64,000 bases of DNA from Streptomyces sp. NRRL F-5135 (GTDB taxonomy: Bacteria > Actinomycetota > Actinomycetes > Streptomycetales > Streptomycetaceae): the NCBI RefSeq assembly GCF_000719775.1, contig NZ_JOHR01000014.1:124001-188000 (forward strand), read 5' to 3'. Shown in pieces: positions 51,374 to 59,931 of this stretch (position 1 is its first letter; every line of letters begins with the position of its first letter). The notes beneath the pieces are model-generated. The model did no database searches. It had not been told where the DNA came from and worked only from the letters and a program-made list of their open reading frames with translations. The position numbers were made by a program, and so were the translations under genes.

Positions 51374-51555
51374 AGGAACTCAGCCCCTCTGCGCTTGTCG
51401 CCCATTTCTTCGCCCTTGTGCGCCGGGCAGTCGCGGTAGCAGGGGTGCCCCACGTCCATCGTCTCTGTCTCATCGCCGGTGACGGTGTACGTCGGAACCC
51501 TGATGGTCCGGTTGCCGTCGGCGTGCCGGGTGTAGACGCCAATCGTCATGCTCAC
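51370..51555 (-). CDS. Small protein C of the mini-gene chain
   Basis: 61 aa, unknown. MTIGVYTRHADGNRTIRVPT, TVTGDETETMDVGHPCYRDC, then charged PAHKGEEMGDKRRGAEFL. GTG 51555 overlaps the upstream stop (GTGA); ATG 51549 is alternative. A CxxxC pair could bind metal. Confidence 0.65.
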   Translation of the reverse strand: MSMTIGVYTRHADGNRTIRVPTYTVTGDETETMDVGHPCYRDCPAHKGEEMGDKRRGAEFL

Positions 51556-51698
51556 GAAGCCGCCTCCCGACGGGCGCGACGGTAGACGCGGACCCGGAGC
51601 CCGGGACACGTGCACAGGGGCCTCCAGGCGCCCGGACGAGCCGCCGGCCGCGACAGCCGGAAGCCATCGGCGGGGAACCCCACAATCGACGTCGTCAC
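51552..51698 (-). CDS. Small protein B of the mini-gene chain
   Basis: 48 aa, basic: TTSIVGFPADGFRLSRPAAR then PLCTCPGLRVRVYRRARREA. GTG 51698 overlaps the stop of mini-gene A by 4 nt, and its own stop overlaps the start of C. Function unknown. Confidence 0.55.
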   Translation of the reverse strand: MTTSIVGFPADGFRLSRPAARPGAWRPLCTCPGLRVRVYRRARREAAS

Positions 51699-51808
51699 GC
51701 GCCCTCCCCCGTCTTCGCGTCCGCTGCGACGGCCGCCCGCTTCCAGACCTGGCGGAGACTTCGCGCAGTTGGGCAGTCCGTGCCGTACTCGCGGCAGTTC
51801 TTGCACAT
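51695..51808 (-). CDS. Small Cys-containing protein A of the mini-gene chain
   Basis: 37 aa: MCKNCREYGTDCPTARSLRQ followed by a basic and acidic tail. A CxxC plus a further Cys suggests a small zinc- or redox-active peptide. ATG 51808 is the first start in the chain, followed by B, C and D, each overlapping by 4 nt. Neighbouring regulator fragment starts divergently 15 nt away. Confidence 0.6.
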   Translation of the reverse strand: MCKNCREYGTDCPTARSLRQVWKRAAVAADAKTGEGA

Positions 51809-51822
51809 CGACGTGTGATTCA

Positions 51823-52479
51823 GTGGAGCGATTGATCTCCGATCCCACCCGGGTCCCCCATCCTGGGACACGTCGGGATGTATCGGAGGCGTTGGGAGTG
51901 AGTACAGACGTGCTATGGCCGAACGCCATCCGTAGCGCTATCAAGGTAGGGCCCGAACGAGAGATCGTCTCCGCCTATCCGTACCGGAACGCGTGCCCGA
52001 CTGCGGTATGGGCGCGGCTGATCGACGGTGCGTCGTCGTCCATCACCTTCGCCGGCTACACCAACTACTTCATCTGGCAAGAGCACCCGCGGTTGTCCGA
52101 AAGGCTGAAGGCGAAGGCGGCGTCAGGGTGTTCGGTGCGCTTCCTGATCGGGGATCCTGACTCCGACGTCACGCGGCGCCGGGAGGAGATCGAAGGTGTG
52201 CCGCTCACCGTGGGGACGCGCATCAGGATCACCCTGGACGCGCTGAAGCGTCTCGGGGAAGTTCCCGGCATCGAAACCCGGTTCTCCGACGACCACATTG
52301 CCCTGTCCGTCTTCTCATTCGATGACGAAATGCTCGTCACCCCGCACTTGTCCAGTCTGCTCGGCCACGAGTCGCCCATGTTGCATCTTCGACGACTGGG
52401 AGACAACGGGCTGTACGACCGCTTCGACGGCCACGTAGCTGCCTTGTGGAAGGACGGCCGACCCGTGGCCGCGGCCTGA
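51823..52479 (+). CDS. Regulator fragment: effector domain of an XRE-type protein lacking most of its HTH
   Basis: 218 aa. The C-terminal part (VSAYPYRNACPTAVWARLID, FAGYTNYFIWQEHPRLSERL, SVRFLIGDPDSDVTRRREEI, MLVTPHLSSLLGHESPMLHL) resembles the DUF5919-type effector of streptomycete XRE regulators. The N terminus keeps only the end of the HTH (VERLISDPTRVPHPGTRRDV), so helices 1-3 are missing. GTG 51898 with a GGAGG 8 nt upstream is an alternative start that removes the HTH entirely. It may be a truncated regulator or a stand-alone effector protein. Adjacent and divergent to the mini-gene chain. Confidence 0.7.
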   Translation: MERLISDPTRVPHPGTRRDVSEALGVSTDVLWPNAIRSAIKVGPEREIVSAYPYRNACPTAVWARLIDGASSSITFAGYTNYFIWQEHPRLSERLKAKAASGCSVRFLIGDPDSDVTRRREEIEGVPLTVGTRIRITLDALKRLGEVPGIETRFSDDHIALSVFSFDDEMLVTPHLSSLLGHESPMLHLRRLGDNGLYDRFDGHVAALWKDGRPVAAA

Positions 52480-52491
52480 CCCCGGAACGCA

Positions 52492-52525
52492 CGCAACCCC
52501 CGCCGGCTCACCGGTGGGGGTTGCG
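52492..52525. terminator. Terminator of the regulator fragment
   Basis: CGCAACCCCC (52492-52501) pairs with GGGGGTTGCG (52516-52525) with a 14-nt loop containing a further CCGG pair. Confidence 0.8.
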
Positions 52526-52633
52526 AACAGGTGCCGGTTGGCGGTACTTGAGTGCGTTCTGAGACGTACGAGTGAGTCTCGTGACGGTGGCGGGTGTGCT
52601 CCCGCCTGCGGGGAACGAGAGTTCTTGGGTCGA

Positions 52634-54297
52634 ATGCGTGACTTTTGCTGGTGGTGGTCGTTGGGCGTGGTGACGGTTTTCTGCGGCATGGGTCTGGGGG
52701 TGGCTGGGCTGCGGGAGGTGGCGGCGCCGTACGTGGCGCCCGGCCCTTCGGGTGTCGCGGTCCGTACCCGGCTCAAGCATTTGACCGGCGAGGACGAGAG
52801 TGTGCTGTGCCTGGTCGGCGATCTTCTCGGCGCGCTGGCCTCCCGTGATCTCAAGGCGCGGTGTGCGTCCGGGCTGAAGCACGACAGCGGGCAGTGGGCC
52901 GAACGCAAGCGTGTTCTCACTGGGGAGTCCTCCTCGCCCTGGGCGGGGTCGGTCACGAAGGCCACCCGCGATCAGTGGGCGCTCGCCCGGCGCGGCCTGT
53001 TGGCCCACATCCACAGCCTCCAGGCGGGTGTGGACATGCTCAGGCACCGGTTGTCCCTGCCCCTCGGCGAGAAAGGCACCAAGCGGGCGCCCGGTGGATA
53101 TCGCGGCAGGCAGGAGTGGTTCGCCAAGTCCCGCCGTCTGCACGTCCTCGAAGACCGGCTCCGAGCGGCACGGGCCGACTGGCAGGCCGGCATCGTGCAT
53201 GTGGTGCGCGGCGGTAAACGGCTGCTGAACACCCGCCACCACCTTCAGGCCGCCCAGCTCACCGAGACCGAGTGGCGCGCCCGGTGGCAGGCCGGACGCC
53301 GGTTTCTGCAGGCTGACGGCGAGTCCGGCAAGCGCCACGGCAACGAGACCATCCGCGTCACGCCTGACGGCGAGGTCTCGCTCAAGCTCCCTGCCCCGCT
53401 GGCGCACCTGGCCAACGCGCCCCACGGCCGGTACGTCCTGGCCGTGAGGGTGTTGTTCGCGCACCGGGGCGAGCAGTGGGCCGACCGCGTCGCCGCTCAC
53501 AGGGCCGTGGCGTACCGCATCCACCAGGACGTGGGCCGGGGCCGCTGGTATCTGACCGCGTCCTGGACCCTCTCCCCGGCCAGGACGATGCCGCTGGAGG
53601 CGGCCCGCGAGAACGGTCTGGTCGGTGTCGACACCAACGCCGACCACCTTGCCGCCTGGCGTCTGGACCGGCACGGCAACCCCACCGGCGAACCACTCCG
53701 CTTCGGCTACGACCTGACCGGCACCGCCGACCACCGCGACGCGCAGGTCAGACACGCCCTGATTCGGCTGCTGCACTGGGCCGCACGCCACGGCCTGGCC
53801 ATCGCGGTCGAGGACCTCGACTTCCAGAGGGAGAAGACCCGCGAGAAGCACGGCCGCCGTAAAAGCTTCCGGAACCTGATCTCGGGCATGCCCGTCTCCA
53901 GGCTGCGGTCACGGCTGGTGAGCATGGCGGCCCAACTCGGCATCCCCGTCATCGTCGTCGACCCGGCCTACACCAGCCGATGGGCGCCCAGCACTGGCAG
54001 AAACCCCTCACCGGCAAGATCAGGAGGACCACTCGCCACGACGCGGCAGCCGTGGCGATCGGAAGGCGCGCCCTGGGACACCCGATCCGGCGTCGGACGG
54101 CACCGCCCCCACACGACCAGAGCGATCGTGCGAGGCATCGGACCGTCCAGGCCCGACCGGACAGCCCGGGGCGTGAGGGAAACCGCCCCCGTATCCCCGG
54201 ACCACGGACACGATCCATGCCGCCCGGACATGGAGCGAACGCGGTCGACCAGAACGCCCAACACCGTCCGGGGCGTTCGGCTGAGCACGAGCCCTGA
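52634..54297 (+). pseudogene. tnpB: TnpB (IS200/IS605-type RNA-guided nuclease), frameshifted
   Basis: Codes for an actinobacterial TnpB-related protein. RuvC Asp1 is in LVGVDTNADHLAAW; the Glu is in IAVEDLDFQREKT; the third Asp is in TRHDAAAVAIGRRALG, which is in another frame because one G is missing in the run at 53982-53984 (expected TSRWGAQHWQKPLTG, found TSRWAPSTGRN). After repair the frame continues to 54297. The start is uncertain; ATG 52634 or 52688. No TnpA gene lies beside it. Beyond the frameshift the current reading frame runs to 54346 with junk residues. Confidence 0.85.
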
Positions 54298-54360
54298 CAA
54301 CAGGGCTCACCCCCACTCAGTCTCTAGGAACGGTTCGCTGTGCTAGGTACGGTCTTCCGC

Positions 54361-54398
54361 ATCCTCACTCTCCGGCTCACCCCGGCGTAGCCGACGGG
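54361..54398 (+). repeat. Right direct repeat of the accessory segment (GH38 tail)
   Basis: 37/38 identical to 45549-45586. In its reading frame the preceding codons give FRILTLRLTPA and a stop, against FQILTLRLTPA in the intact gene, so it is a diverged GH38 C-terminal fragment. Confidence 0.9.
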
Positions 54399-54401
54399 CT
54401 T

Positions 54402-54425
54402 GGCACCCGGTACGTCCCGGGTGCC
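54402..54425. terminator. Probable terminator between GH38 tail and poxB
   Basis: GGCACCCGG and CCGGGTGCC pair across a 6-nt loop. It is the likely original terminator for the GH38 gene and for the convergent poxB. Confidence 0.65.
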
Positions 54426-54475
54426 CACGTCCGCCGGCCCGGGGCGTGTCGCGGAGGCGCAGCGTGCCCCGACGA

Positions 54476-56218
54476 CTACGGGCGCGGCACGTTGCGCAGG
54501 TTGGAACGGGCCATCTGGACCATGCGGCCCACCCCGCCGTCCAGCACGATCTTGCTCGCGGAGAGGGCGAAGCCCGTCACCATCTCGGCGCTGATCTTCG
54601 GCGGGATGGACAGGGCGTTCGGGTCCGTGACCACGTCCACGAGGGCCGGGCCCGGGTGCCTGAAGGCGTCCTTGAGCGCGGCCGCGAGCTGCTTGGGCTT
54701 CTCCACCCGTACGCCGTGCGCTCCGGCGGCGCGGGCGATGGCGGCGAAGTCGGGATTGTGGTTGCCGGTGCCGTACGCCGGCAGTCCCGCCACCATCATC
54801 TCCAGCTCCACCATGCCGAGCGAGGAGTTGTTGAACAGGACGATCTTCACCGGCAGGTCGTACTGGACGAGCGTGAGGAAGTCGCCCATGAGCATGGCGA
54901 ATCCGCCGTCCCCCGACATCGAGACGACCTGCCGGCGCCGGTCGGTGAACTGCGCGCCGATCGCCTGCGGCAGCGCGTTGGCCATCGATCCGTGGCTGAA
55001 CGAGCCGATGACGCGGCGGCGGCCGTTCGGCGAGAGGTAGCGCGCGGCCCAGACGTTGCACATGCCGGTGTCCACCGTGAACACGGCGTCGTCGTCGGCG
55101 ACGTCGTCCAGCACGGCGGCGACGTACTCGGGGTGGATCGGGATGTGCCGGTCCACCTTGCGGGTGTACGCCTTGACCACACCCTCCAGGGCGTCGGCGT
55201 GCTTCTTGAGCATCCTGTCGAGGAAGCGGCGGTCCGTCTTGGCGCGCACCTTGGGAATCAGGCAGGTGAGCGTCTCGCGGACATCGCCCCACACGGCGAG
55301 GTCCAGCTTGGTGCGGCGGCCGAGGTGCTCGGGCCGCACGTCGACCTGCGCGATCTTCACGTCGTCGGGCAGGAAGGCGTTGTACGGGAAGTCCGTGCCG
55401 AGCAGGATCAGCAGGTCGCACTCGTGGGTGGCCTCGTACGCGGCACCGTAGCCGAGCAGTCCACTCATTCCCACGTCGAACGGATTGTCGTACTGAATCC
55501 ATTCCTTGCCCCGCAGCGCGTGCCCGACCGGGGACTTGACCCGCTCGGCGAACTCCATCACCTCGGCGTGCGCGCCCGCCGTGCCGCTTCCGCAGAAGAG
55601 AGTGACCCGGTCCGCCTCGTCGATCATCCGGGCGAGCCGGTCGATCTCGCCGTCCCCGGGGCGCACCGACGGCCGGGAGGTGACCATCGCGTGCTCCGCC
55701 GCCCGCTCCGGGGCGGGCGCCGCGGCGATGTCGCCGGGGAGGGTGACCACGCTGACACCGCCCTGTCCGACCGCGTGCTGGATCGCCGTCTGGAGCAGCC
55801 GGGGCATCTGCCGCGGGCTGGAGATCATCTCGCTGTAGTGGCTGCACTCGGCGAACAGCCGGTCGGGATGGGTCTCCTGGAAGTAGTTGAGCCCGATCTC
55901 GCTCGACGGGATGTGGGAGGCGAGGGCGAGGACGGGCGCCATGGAGCGGTGGGCGTCGTACAGGCCGTTGATCAGATGCAGGTTGCCCGGTCCGCAGGAG
56001 CCCGCGCAGGCGGCGAGCTTGCCGGTGATCTGGGCCTCGGCACCGGCCGCGAAGGCCGCGGCCTCCTCGTGCCTGACCTGCACCCAGTCGATGGCGGCGT
56101 TACGGCGAACGGCGTCGACGACGGGGTTGAGGCTGTCGCCGACGACACCGTACAACCGCTGCACACCGGCCCTGGCGAGGATGTCGACGAACTGTTCCGC
56201 GACGTTCTGTTTGGCCAT
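54476..56218 (-). CDS. poxB: Pyruvate dehydrogenase (quinone)-type thiamine-diphosphate enzyme
   Basis: 580 aa. The TPP enzyme three-domain order is clear: PYR domain with catalytic Glu in WVQVRHEEAAAFAAGAEA; central domain RVTLFCGSGTAGAHAEVMEF; PP domain with SGDGGFAMLMGDFLTLVQYD ending LFNNSSLGM (GDG-x-NN). It resembles PoxB, which oxidises pyruvate to acetate with electrons to quinone; acetolactate-synthase-like activity is the alternative. ATG 56218 with AAAGGG 9 nt upstream. Its C-terminal codons are duplicated at 50939-50968. Confidence 0.92.
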   Translation of the reverse strand: MAKQNVAEQFVDILARAGVQRLYGVVGDSLNPVVDAVRRNAAIDWVQVRHEEAAAFAAGAEAQITGKLAACAGSCGPGNLHLINGLYDAHRSMAPVLALASHIPSSEIGLNYFQETHPDRLFAECSHYSEMISSPRQMPRLLQTAIQHAVGQGGVSVVTLPGDIAAAPAPERAAEHAMVTSRPSVRPGDGEIDRLARMIDEADRVTLFCGSGTAGAHAEVMEFAERVKSPVGHALRGKEWIQYDNPFDVGMSGLLGYGAAYEATHECDLLILLGTDFPYNAFLPDDVKIAQVDVRPEHLGRRTKLDLAVWGDVRETLTCLIPKVRAKTDRRFLDRMLKKHADALEGVVKAYTRKVDRHIPIHPEYVAAVLDDVADDDAVFTVDTGMCNVWAARYLSPNGRRRVIGSFSHGSMANALPQAIGAQFTDRRRQVVSMSGDGGFAMLMGDFLTLVQYDLPVKIVLFNNSSLGMVELEMMVAGLPAYGTGNHNPDFAAIARAAGAHGVRVEKPKQLAAALKDAFRHPGPALVDVVTDPNALSIPPKISAEMVTGFALSASKIVLDGGVGRMVQMARSNLRNVPRP

Positions 56219-56495
56219 GGGAGCGCACCCTTTCCGGAGTCTCGGGGGACGCCGGGTCCGCCCGGCGGGTCCGGCACGGGTCCGACGCGGGCCCGCGCGG
56301 GTCCCGACTGCGGGCCCGCGCGGACGAGCCCGTATGAACGGGTCCCCCGGACAGGCCCGCCCGGACGGGTCCCCCCGGGGAACCGCGGGGCGGACCGTTG
56401 GGGCGGACCCGCGGAAGGGACCCGCGGAACGGACCCGATGGACGGAACCGGAGTGCCACGGGTACCCGGTGTCCATCAACCCATGCCGGGCGCGG

Positions 56496-58415
56496 TTACG
56501 CCTCCCAGACTCCGACGGCCGTGCGATCGGCGGCGTACCCCTTCACCCGGAGCTGGACGTCCGAGAGGTATTCGGCCAGGCCAGGCGGCTCCACGGCTTT
56601 CCAGCGCTCGGCCAGTTCACCCGCCAGGACGGGCTCGCCGCGCACCGGGTCCGCGAGCCCGGCGCTGCACAGCAGGAGCGTGTCCCCCGGGCGGGCGACC
56701 GAGGCCCGGAAACGGAACGGCTCGGACGGCGGCGGGGGCGGGACTTCGGACCCCCTGGCCGGTTCGGCCGGCCGGGCGGCCGAACCGGCAGGGTCACCCG
56801 CCGCACGGGCCGGGCCGTCCGCCGGCTTCCCCGGGTGCGTGATCCCGTCACCGGGATGGCGCGGCACGCCCGGTGCCGCGGGGCGGTCCGGCGCGGCGGA
56901 GCCATCGGGTGCGGGGCGGTCCGGCGCGGCGGGGCGATCCGGTACGGGACGGTCCGGCGCCGCCGTGCCGGCCGGTGGCGAGCCGAAGCCGACGACGGGG
57001 GCGCCGGTGAGCGCGGCGGGCCCCGGCACGGCCGGTTCCAGGTCCTGCCAGACACCGTCCCTGAGCCGGAACAGGCCGCCGTCGCCGACCCCGAAGAACA
57101 CCCGCGTCCGGCAGGTGGGATCGGCGGGGAGCAGCAGGCAGCGCAGGCCGGCCGTGTACTCCCCCGGTTCCTGGCCGAGTACGGCGGCACGGGCGCGCAG
57201 CCTGCCGAGACCCCGGTAGGTGAGGCGGTGCAGCCCGGACTTCAGATCGCCCCTGCGACCCGCCCGGATGTCCTCCGACAGGCGGCGGTGGTTGTGTCCG
57301 ACGGCCCCGCCGATCCAGTGGCAGGCGTCGGCGGCGGCGCGCTGCGCGCTCCCGCTGCCGGGGGTGCCGGTGGCGATGGCGACGAGCAGGAGCGCGTCCG
57401 TCCCCTCCCCGAAACGGGCGGTCAGGAGGACGTCCGCGCGCGGCTCGCCCCGGTGCCTGGCCGAGTCGCCCCGTACGGAAGCGGCGCGCAGCGTGTACGA
57501 ACCGTAGCGCGCGCCGTCCAGGACGGTGTCGGGGACGAGTTCGTCCAGGTGCTCGGCGTCGGCGAGGGGCAGGGTGGTGGGCTCCGGCTCCGGCTCCAGG
57601 TCGGAACCGGGCGGCTCGTCTCCGGCGCGGGCGACGGGGACGACGGGCCCGCGGGGCGTCATGGCCGGGGGCGAGGGGGACGGTGCGGGCGAGGGCTCGG
57701 GGGAGGTGGCCGGGGACGCGTCGGCGGACGTCGGGGATTTCTGCTGCCGCTTCGGCCGCGGCCCTCGCGCGTCTGCGCGCTCGGTGCGCTGCGTGCGCTG
57801 CGTGCGCTGCGTGCTTTCCGTGCGCTCCGTGTTCTCGGTGCGCTGGGTGGGCTCCGTGCGCTGCGGGAGGGTCGAGCCGGGTGTCTGGCGTTCCAAGCGG
57901 GATTCTTCCTTCTGTGGCACGGTGCCCGGCGAGGGGCGCGCGTCGGTGGGTTCGTACGGTCGGCGGGGCGCGGGCGCCCGGGCCGACGGGTGCCCGGCCG
58001 GTTCCGGAGCGGCCGGTTCCGGTACGGGCGGGTCCGGAACGGCGGGCCGCGAGGCGGTTGTCTCCGGGGCGATTGCCTCCGGAATGGCTGGTTCCGGGGT
58101 GTTCGGGGGCGAGGTCGTCGGCACCGGAAAGACCGACTCCGTGACGGTGGACGGCGGCGCCTGCTCCCACCAGGCGAGCGATGGCCGGCCGGCCCCGTCC
58201 GCCCGCGGTGCCTCCGCGGGACCTTCCGCTCTCGCTTCCGCTCTTCCTTCCGCCCTTCCTTCCGCTCTTCCCTCCGCCATCGCGTCCGCCGCCGAGTCGA
58301 AGCGGTCGTCGAGCGTGTCCCCCGCCCCCCGTGTGGGCCCGGTGTCGGGGGCGGACTCGTCGTACAGCCGGTTCCACCAGTCCTCGGTGGGCGGCTCGTC
58401 CCGCTGCTGGCTCAT
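56496..58415 (-). CDS. Degenerate PP2C-type phosphatase domain protein
   Basis: 639 aa. The N-terminal 270 residues are disordered Pro/Glu/Arg/Thr with repeats (EGRAEGRAEGRAEARAEG; RTENTERTESTQRTQRTQRT). The C-terminal domain follows PP2C strand order, but the metal-binding motifs are changed: VADGxGG reads VAIATGTPG, GDSR reads GVGDGGLF, and CSDGL reads LLCSAGLAD. It is therefore probably a pseudophosphatase or sensor. A Pro/Asp-rich insert (PDRPAAPDRPAPDG-like repeats) lies in the domain. ATG 58415. Divergent from the TrmB/LuxR regulator. Confidence 0.8.
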   Translation of the reverse strand: MSQQRDEPPTEDWWNRLYDESAPDTGPTRGAGDTLDDRFDSAADAMAEGRAEGRAEGRAEARAEGPAEAPRADGAGRPSLAWWEQAPPSTVTESVFPVPTTSPPNTPEPAIPEAIAPETTASRPAVPDPPVPEPAAPEPAGHPSARAPAPRRPYEPTDARPSPGTVPQKEESRLERQTPGSTLPQRTEPTQRTENTERTESTQRTQRTQRTERADARGPRPKRQQKSPTSADASPATSPEPSPAPSPSPPAMTPRGPVVPVARAGDEPPGSDLEPEPEPTTLPLADAEHLDELVPDTVLDGARYGSYTLRAASVRGDSARHRGEPRADVLLTARFGEGTDALLLVAIATGTPGSGSAQRAAADACHWIGGAVGHNHRRLSEDIRAGRRGDLKSGLHRLTYRGLGRLRARAAVLGQEPGEYTAGLRCLLLPADPTCRTRVFFGVGDGGLFRLRDGVWQDLEPAVPGPAALTGAPVVGFGSPPAGTAAPDRPVPDRPAAPDRPAPDGSAAPDRPAAPGVPRHPGDGITHPGKPADGPARAAGDPAGSAARPAEPARGSEVPPPPPSEPFRFRASVARPGDTLLLCSAGLADPVRGEPVLAGELAERWKAVEPPGLAEYLSDVQLRVKGYAADRTAVGVWEA

Positions 58416-58844
58416 GGCCCCATTGTCGACACAGGGGGCGGCCAGAACACCGCGCTCGCGAAATTCGGCCATCACAAAGCGCCCGGGCACGGCCACCGGC
58501 CACGGCCGGCAGTGCCGTCCCCGCGTCGTTTTCTCCGACAGGGCCCGGTCCGCCGGGCGACCCCACCCCCCACGGGAAGGACGCCCGGCGGGCCCTCACA
58601 GGCGGATGCGGAGGCGTAACGCCGGCGCCCGGCCGGACATGTCGCTCTCCTGGGGCATCCCAGGCCCAGGACAGTCGAGGGGCATATGCCCCAGGACTGT
58701 TTCCGCTGTGGTGGCGCCCACTTTGGCAGAGTGACGACTCATACGGGGATGATGTGGGCGGCGGGTTTGCGCCGTGGCCGCTATCCGCCACGGCGCGGGC
58801 CGGGAGGCGTGCGTCCGGTGGCCGCGCGGCGTTCAGGGAGGGGT
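58416..58844. other. Divergent intergenic region with large palindrome
   Basis: 429 bp between the PP2C-like and TrmB/LuxR genes with no other gene. The notable element is the 30-bp palindrome at 58671-58700. The upstream TGGGGCATCCCAGG (58651-58664) resembles a weaker copy of its core. Confidence 0.6.
58671..58700. promoter_or_regulatory. 30-bp palindromic operator
   Basis: Core GGGGCATATGCCCC (58679-58692, perfect 14 bp), flanked after 2-nt gaps by ACAGTC on the left and GACTGT on the right. It lies 145 bp before the GTG of the TrmB/LuxR gene and is the most symmetrical site in the window. Confidence 0.8.
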
Positions 58845-59855
58845 GTGGCAGGGGTGCTGGCAGCGATAGGTCTCGACGAGAGACAGGAGTCCGCGTACCG
58901 GGCGCTGGTGGCGACCGGTGGCGCGGACGTCACGGAGCTGGCCCGCCGGCTGTCCCTGACCGAGCCGGACACCGAACGGGCCCTGCGCGTGCTGGAAGGG
59001 CAGGGCCTGGTCGCGTCGCCCGCGTCCCGGTCGGGCCACTGGATCGCGGCACCCCCCGGCGCCGCGCTCGGCGCGCTGCTGGCCCACCGCCGCCATGAGC
59101 TGGAACGGGCCGAACTCACCGCCGTCACCCTGGCCCGGGAGTACCGCGCGGAGGCCGTCGAGCCCGCCGTACACGATCTGGTCGAGGTCGTGTCGGGTGC
59201 GGACGCGGTGGCCGACCGGCTGCGCCGGCTCCGGCGGGGCGCCGCCGAGGAGGTCCGCGCACTGATCGCGGGCGAGAGCCTGGCCGTCGGCAGGGCGGAC
59301 GGCGAGGCCGAGGAGCGCGCGGCGCGCGGGGTCCGCCTCCGGGTCGTGATCGGGCGCGAGATCCTCGCGTCGCCCGCCGCGGTCACCGGTCTCGGCGCCG
59401 CGCTCGGCCGGGAGGACCGGGCGAGGGTCACGGCGCGTGTCGCCACCGAGCTGGTGATCGCGGACCGTGCGGCGGCGATGGTGCCGCTGACGGGCCGCGG
59501 CACGGAGCCCGCGGCGCTCGTGGTGCACGGCGGCGGGCTGCTGGAACCCCTGCTGGGCCTGTTCGAGGCGGTGTGGCGGGAAGGCTCACCACTGCGGTTC
59601 GGAGGGGACGGCACCGTCGCGGAGGACGGCCGGCCCCGCCCCGACGCCACCGACCTCCAGGTGCTGTCGCTGCTGCTCGCCGGGCTGACGGACGCGAGCG
59701 TCGCCAGACAACTGGACCTGGGTCTGCGGACCGTACAGCGCCGGGTGAAGAGGATGATGGAGCTGAGTGGCGTGAGCACCCGGCTCCAGCTGGGTTGGTA
59801 CGCGTACGAGAAGGGCTGGGTGGCACGGGAGGCGCCCGCCCCTGCGCGTCCCTGA
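58845..59855 (+). CDS. TrmB-like N-terminal HTH and LuxR-type C-terminal HTH regulator
   Basis: 336 aa. N-terminal TrmB-like wHTH (LDERQESAYRALVATGGADV, LARRLSLTEPDTERALRVLE), an effector region (VVIGREILASPAAVTGLGAA), and a LuxR-type HTH (LQVLSLLLAGLTDASVARQL, LGLRTVQRRVKRMMEL). This two-HTH form is common in Streptomyces. GTG 58845 with GGGAGG; the frame continues upstream to 58686, but that ATG lies inside the 30-bp palindrome. Likely autoregulates from that site. Ligand unknown. Confidence 0.88.
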   Translation: MAGVLAAIGLDERQESAYRALVATGGADVTELARRLSLTEPDTERALRVLEGQGLVASPASRSGHWIAAPPGAALGALLAHRRHELERAELTAVTLAREYRAEAVEPAVHDLVEVVSGADAVADRLRRLRRGAAEEVRALIAGESLAVGRADGEAEERAARGVRLRVVIGREILASPAAVTGLGAALGREDRARVTARVATELVIADRAAAMVPLTGRGTEPAALVVHGGGLLEPLLGLFEAVWREGSPLRFGGDGTVAEDGRPRPDATDLQVLSLLLAGLTDASVARQLDLGLRTVQRRVKRMMELSGVSTRLQLGWYAYEKGWVAREAPAPARP

Positions 59856-59931
59856 CATGGCACGCGCTGACACGGCACGCGCACGCCGCACGCGATCTGC
59901 GTGACCGAGCGGGGTCCTGCACAGTTGGCAG

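Noticed and set aside
58686..58844. Upstream extension of the TrmB/LuxR protein
   Set aside because: Its ATG lies within the 30-bp palindrome and the added residues are not family-like.
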